From: Prunella strophiata
Taxonomy: Eukaryota > Chordata > Aves > Passeriformes > Prunellidae
Assembly (NCBI GenBank): GCA_036583965.1
Contig: JAZBQD010000030.1
Location: 111,825,804 to 111,889,803 of the forward strand
Length of the DNA: 64,000 nucleotides
Direction: 5' to 3'
Position 1 is the stretch's first letter, and every line of letters starts with the position of its first letter. Below, piece after piece: positions 60,611 through 64,000 of the stretch. Below the pieces are notes generated by a model. It saw only the letters and a list, made by a program, of their open reading frames with translations, did not search any database and was not told where the DNA came from. Made by a program: the position numbers and the translations under genes.

Positions 60611-61497
60611 TAGAATTGTGGAATAATTGAGGCTGGAAAAGCCCTTCCAGCCCATGGAGACCCAGCTGTGCCCCATGGCCACCTTGTCCCCAGCCCAGAG
60701 CACTCAGTGCCACCTGCAGGGGCACACCTGCAGGGATGGGCACTGCAAAGCTCCCTGGGCAGCCCCTGCCAAGGCCTGAGCAGCCTTTCCATGGGCAAAT
60801 TCCTGCTGCTGGCCAAGCTGAGCCTGCCCTGGCCCAGCCTGAGGCCGTTCCCTCTGCTCCTGTCCCTGTTCCCTGGAGCAGAGCCCGACCCCCCCCGGCT
60901 GTGCCCTCCCTGGCAGGGACTTGTGCAGAGCCACAAGGGCCCCTGCAGCCTCCTTTGCTCCAGGCTCAGCCCCCTGCCCAGCTCCCTCAGGGATTCCTCC
61001 ATTCCCTTCCCAGCTCCCTCTCCTCAGGATTCTCCATTCCCTTCCCAGCTCCTCAGGGATTCTCCAGCCCCTTCCCAGCTCCCTCAGGGATTCTCCATTC
61101 CCTTCCCAGCTCCCTCAGGAATTCTCCATTCCCTTCCCAGCTCCCTCAGGAATTCTCCATTCCCTTCCCAGCTCCCTCAGGGATTCTCCAGCCCCTTCCC
61201 AGCTCCCTCAGGAATTCTCCATTCCCTTCCAGCTCCCTCAGGAATTCTCCATTCCCTTCCCAGCTCCCTCAGGGATTCTCCATTCCCTTCCCAGCTCTGT
61301 TCCCTGCCCTGGACACGCTCCAGCCCCTCCAGGGCTCTCCTGCAGGACCAGAACTGGACACAGCCCTGGAGGGGCCTCTCAGAGGCAGCACAGAGGGACA
61401 ATCTCTGACCTGCTCCTGCTGCACACACAATTCCTCACCCAGCCCAGCTGCCAGTGGCCTCTTGCCCACCTGGGCACACTGCTGGGCTCACCACTTC
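60611..61497 (-). mobile_element. CR1 LINE fragment, minus, interrupted by a minisatellite
   Basis: The copy begins at the reversed 3' end (tagaattgtggaataattga) and runs through tgggcagcccctgccaagg, gctgtgccctccctggcagg and ctccaggctcagccccctgc. After the 31-bp array (60979-61297) it resumes with ctgccctggacacgctccag, accagaactggacacagccc and cccacctgggcacactgctg. Sequence on both sides of the array fits one continuous CR1. Confidence 0.85.
60979..61297 (+). repeat. 31-bp minisatellite inside a CR1, ~10 units
   Basis: The unit is cagctccctcagggattctc followed by cattcccttcc. Variants carry aggaattc or ccagccccttcc in place of the usual words. The array starts and ends on cagctc, a word present in the surrounding CR1, so it appears to have grown from CR1 sequence. 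The proline/serine-rich open frames over it are artefacts. Confidence 0.95.
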
Positions 61498-62938
61498 CCC
61501 CATTGCACCAAATTCTCTCTTGGAAAATATTCATAGAAGTGAAAACAGCAGTTGGCATCAGCAGGAGCTCTCCAAAGAAAAGCCCTGGAGGTATCAGAAC
61601 ATCAAGGTATCAGTGTGAGCACATCTTGCACAAAACTGTGACTCCATCTTAGTCCCCAGGGCGATTGGAGACTTTACTTCAAAAGATGAATTTAAGAGCT
61701 AAAATTCCTCCCTGTCTTCTGTCTCCTAGAAATCACACCTCCTGAGAGAGACTCACTCCTTTTTCACATTACACTTTTCCTCATACCCCAACCTCAGCTA
61801 ACCCTTTAATGACTCACAGGTAGCAATTAAGTCTCCCTTTTTGTCTCAAGTGAGTTAGCAACTCCCTCACTCCTGCCTTTTCTAAGAACCCTTTATCCTT
61901 TATTCCATTACTGTTTCATTTAAATTAGTCTGATTAACACAATTGCAGTTTAACTCAGGAGAGTTTTTCCCTCTCCTTGTTTTCAGGTTGAAACTTGCTT
62001 TTCCTGTCCAGAACCAAAGAAATTTTGGCCTGTTTAAATGTTTGTCTTTTGGTCATTTAATTTTAGCCAGGTGAGATCCACAGCAGTGGTACTATAGCTA
62101 AGAAGAGTTTGGAGCAAGGTGAGGTGTTATTCCACCAAATAGCACAGTTGAAAAACAAACAAAACCACCCTGGGCTGCCATGTGGGGCAAAAGAGAGTCC
62201 AGAGGAGCTTTGTGCAACCAGATTTTCCATTTTCCATCCTAGCTGGAGGGATGATACCCATCCCTGGCTTGCAGGTGGGCAATAAGAGTCTTCTTGAATC
62301 CATTAATTCAGTGATTAGGGGTAAAAGTCTCCAGACTTTGACACCCAGCTCACTTTGGCAGCACAGCCAGGTTGGGTTTTTGCTTGGGTTTTTATTTTGG
62401 GGGGTGTCTTTTTTATTCTGAAGATATGAACAGCCAAGAATTGGGGGAAAAGGGGCAGCTGGACAGGCAAACTGCCAGCACATTTTCCTGAGCAGGCTGA
62501 AAAACTCTCCCAGGGAAGGAAGCTTTATTTTAAAAGGAAGGAAAGGTAAAAAAAAAAAGTAAAAAAAAAAACCCCAACCATAGAGCCTGCTCATAGTTTT
62601 AGTGCTAGTCAGGTTATTTTAGGTCACAGCAGTTGCTTAATGGGCTCTCTTGGTTGACTATGAAGCATTCCAGCAGGGAAAAGAGAGTGCTTTTCACCAT
62701 TAATTTTCTCTGAGCTTGCCTGAGCCTCCCAAGGGAAAGCTCCCCTCCCTGCCCAGAATGAAAATGCCTTTGCAGGAAGTGCAGGAGCCCAGCACAGCCT
62801 GCTCCCACTGCTGGGGGGTCATGCAGAGCATTTCCCTGGGGAGGGGCTTGGACTTTCCCAACTATTGCTCCTTTTTCCTCAGGGAGTGTTGTGCTCATTG
62901 GTTTCAGGATTTCAGGACAGAAGGTGCTAGAATGATTA

Positions 62939-63095
62939 ATTATAGATTAACTATCTATATAACTATATACAGCTATATACAACTATATAGTCATATATAA
63001 CTATCTATATTACTATATAATATATATAACTATCTATTCTATAAATCCATATAACTATGGATTTAATGGATGCCATTAAATCTATAACTATTTTC
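62939..63095 (+). repeat. AT-rich degenerate tandem repeat (aactatata family)
   Basis: The stretch repeats aactatata/actatctata-type words of about 10-12 bp with many small changes, ending near ccattaaatctataac. No coding signal. Confidence 0.85.
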
Positions 63096-64000
63096 AGGGC
63101 TGACAAGAGCCCTGCAAACTTCCCAGCAGGAATTCAGCATGGCAGAGTTTGGCACAGGGGCTCCACACCCTGCAGCACTCTCCTCTTGGCTCTGCCCTCC
63201 CAGATTAAGGATTTTCCCCTTCACAGGCACCTGATTTTCGGGCCAGATGGTGGGCAAGGGGACAAGTGACACCTGAGACAGAGCCATGGAGAGAGGGGAC
63301 AGATTTCCCTCCTGTTGGAGCAGCCATCTGAGCATAAAATGCAGGCCTGTCTCCCTGTAAAGTGTTTGTAGGAATTTGTCCTGGTGCTGCTGGACACACA
63401 CTCAGAATTTCCAGCCAGTGATTCTTTAAATTATTTTTTTATTAATGGGATATATGTGCACATGAAAGATTTTGAAATCTCTGTGACTGAGCAGGAAAGA
63501 AAGTGATCCCTGCCCTTGCCCATGGTGACAAAACCAGTTTCTCCCAGTACCTAAACTAAAAAACTTGCTTTGAGAGGAATTGGCAAATTCCCTGTTTTTA
63601 CATTGGAACCACCAATATTTCATCCTCTAAACCTGTCAGAAAGGACAACCCACCCCCTCCAGAGCTCAAACCTTTGGACTGTTGTTTAATTGGAAGTGAG
63701 AAAGATAGGTGTTTCATAAAGAGATAGCACATAATGGTGAGAGAAATCCACAACACAATGGCAAGAAAAGGTGGGAAACCTGAAGAAATGCTGTCATTAA
63801 GGCACCTTGTCATCACAGCAGTAATATGATTTTGGAATAATGCCCAAACTCAGTCAAGCCACATCTTTGCACCTTCTCTTTGCACCTAAAGGTTTCCTGT
63901 GTGCTTTCTTTAGGGGTTCCAGTCTCAGTGGGAAAGCAAATTCACCTGATTCAACACTTTTGACAGAGAAAGCAGAAGTTTCAGGGCTGTTTGTAGTGCA

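Larger units (their letters stand above)
57336..64000. other. Region downstream of DSCAM, no gene recognised
   Basis: I see CR1 remnants (58700-58763 and 60611-61497), an LTR (about 59592-60320), a 31-bp minisatellite within the CR1, a small GC-rich patch near 59510-59580, and an AT-rich degenerate tandem repeat (62939-63095). Many open frames come from the GC-rich CR1 and LTR bodies. The flanking gene (PCP4 in mammals, from memory) is not seen. Confidence 0.65.

Noticed and set aside
60668..61652. Overlapping proline/serine-rich open frames of about 245-265 codons
   Set aside because: They cover CR1 sequence plus the 31-bp minisatellite; three frames are open at once, as expected from the repeat.

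Overview
This window is vertebrate nuclear DNA, most likely from a passerine bird. The plus strand carries nine coding exons of one gene, DSCAM (Down syndrome cell adhesion molecule), running from the fifth fibronectin type III domain to the C-terminal PDZ-binding tail and the 3'UTR. The bird assignment rests on many CR1 LINE fragments, some ending in the octamer-like (tcacagaa)n tail, and on solo LTRs that I recall as passerine endogenous retrovirus families. There are no prokaryotic features.

Layout: FNIII-5 (279-377 and 949-1137), FNIII-6 (1837-2127), transmembrane exon (7004-7180), a 31-nt microexon (14039-14069), and cytoplasmic-tail exons (20702-20817, 23114-23263, 34043-34346, 56327-56671). 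The 3'UTR and a polyadenylation signal follow, to about 57.3 kb. From 57.3 to 64 kb I see no gene, only repeats and unremarkable sequence. All donors are GT and all acceptors AG, and phases match from exon to exon.

Introns hold the unusual structure. (1) A 3.6-kb minisatellite of about 100 units of 34-37 bp (26813-30408) sits between two CR1 fragments, and a single-copy relative of its unit lies 2 kb upstream. (2) A 3.4-kb block (37855-41246) of about 2.1 kb of (GGGAA)n purine repeat switches abruptly to about 1.2 kb of (CCTTTT)n pyrimidine repeat. (3) There is a second, 31-bp minisatellite grown inside a CR1 (60979-61297), a (TTTTA)n array, an AT-rich palindromic block, a 140-bp duplicated segment, and an LTR bracketed by 100-bp direct repeats.

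Three oddities affect the gene itself. The two last coding exons each contain one extra T that breaks an otherwise conserved reading frame (34114, and one of 56626-56628). A cytoplasmic segment of about 65 residues, present in DSCAM as I remember it from mammals, has no visible exon in the 10.8-kb intron that contains the large minisatellite. These may be assembly errors, but each is directly testable. The very long minus-strand open frames (over 1,000 codons) are by-products of tandem repeats, not genes.
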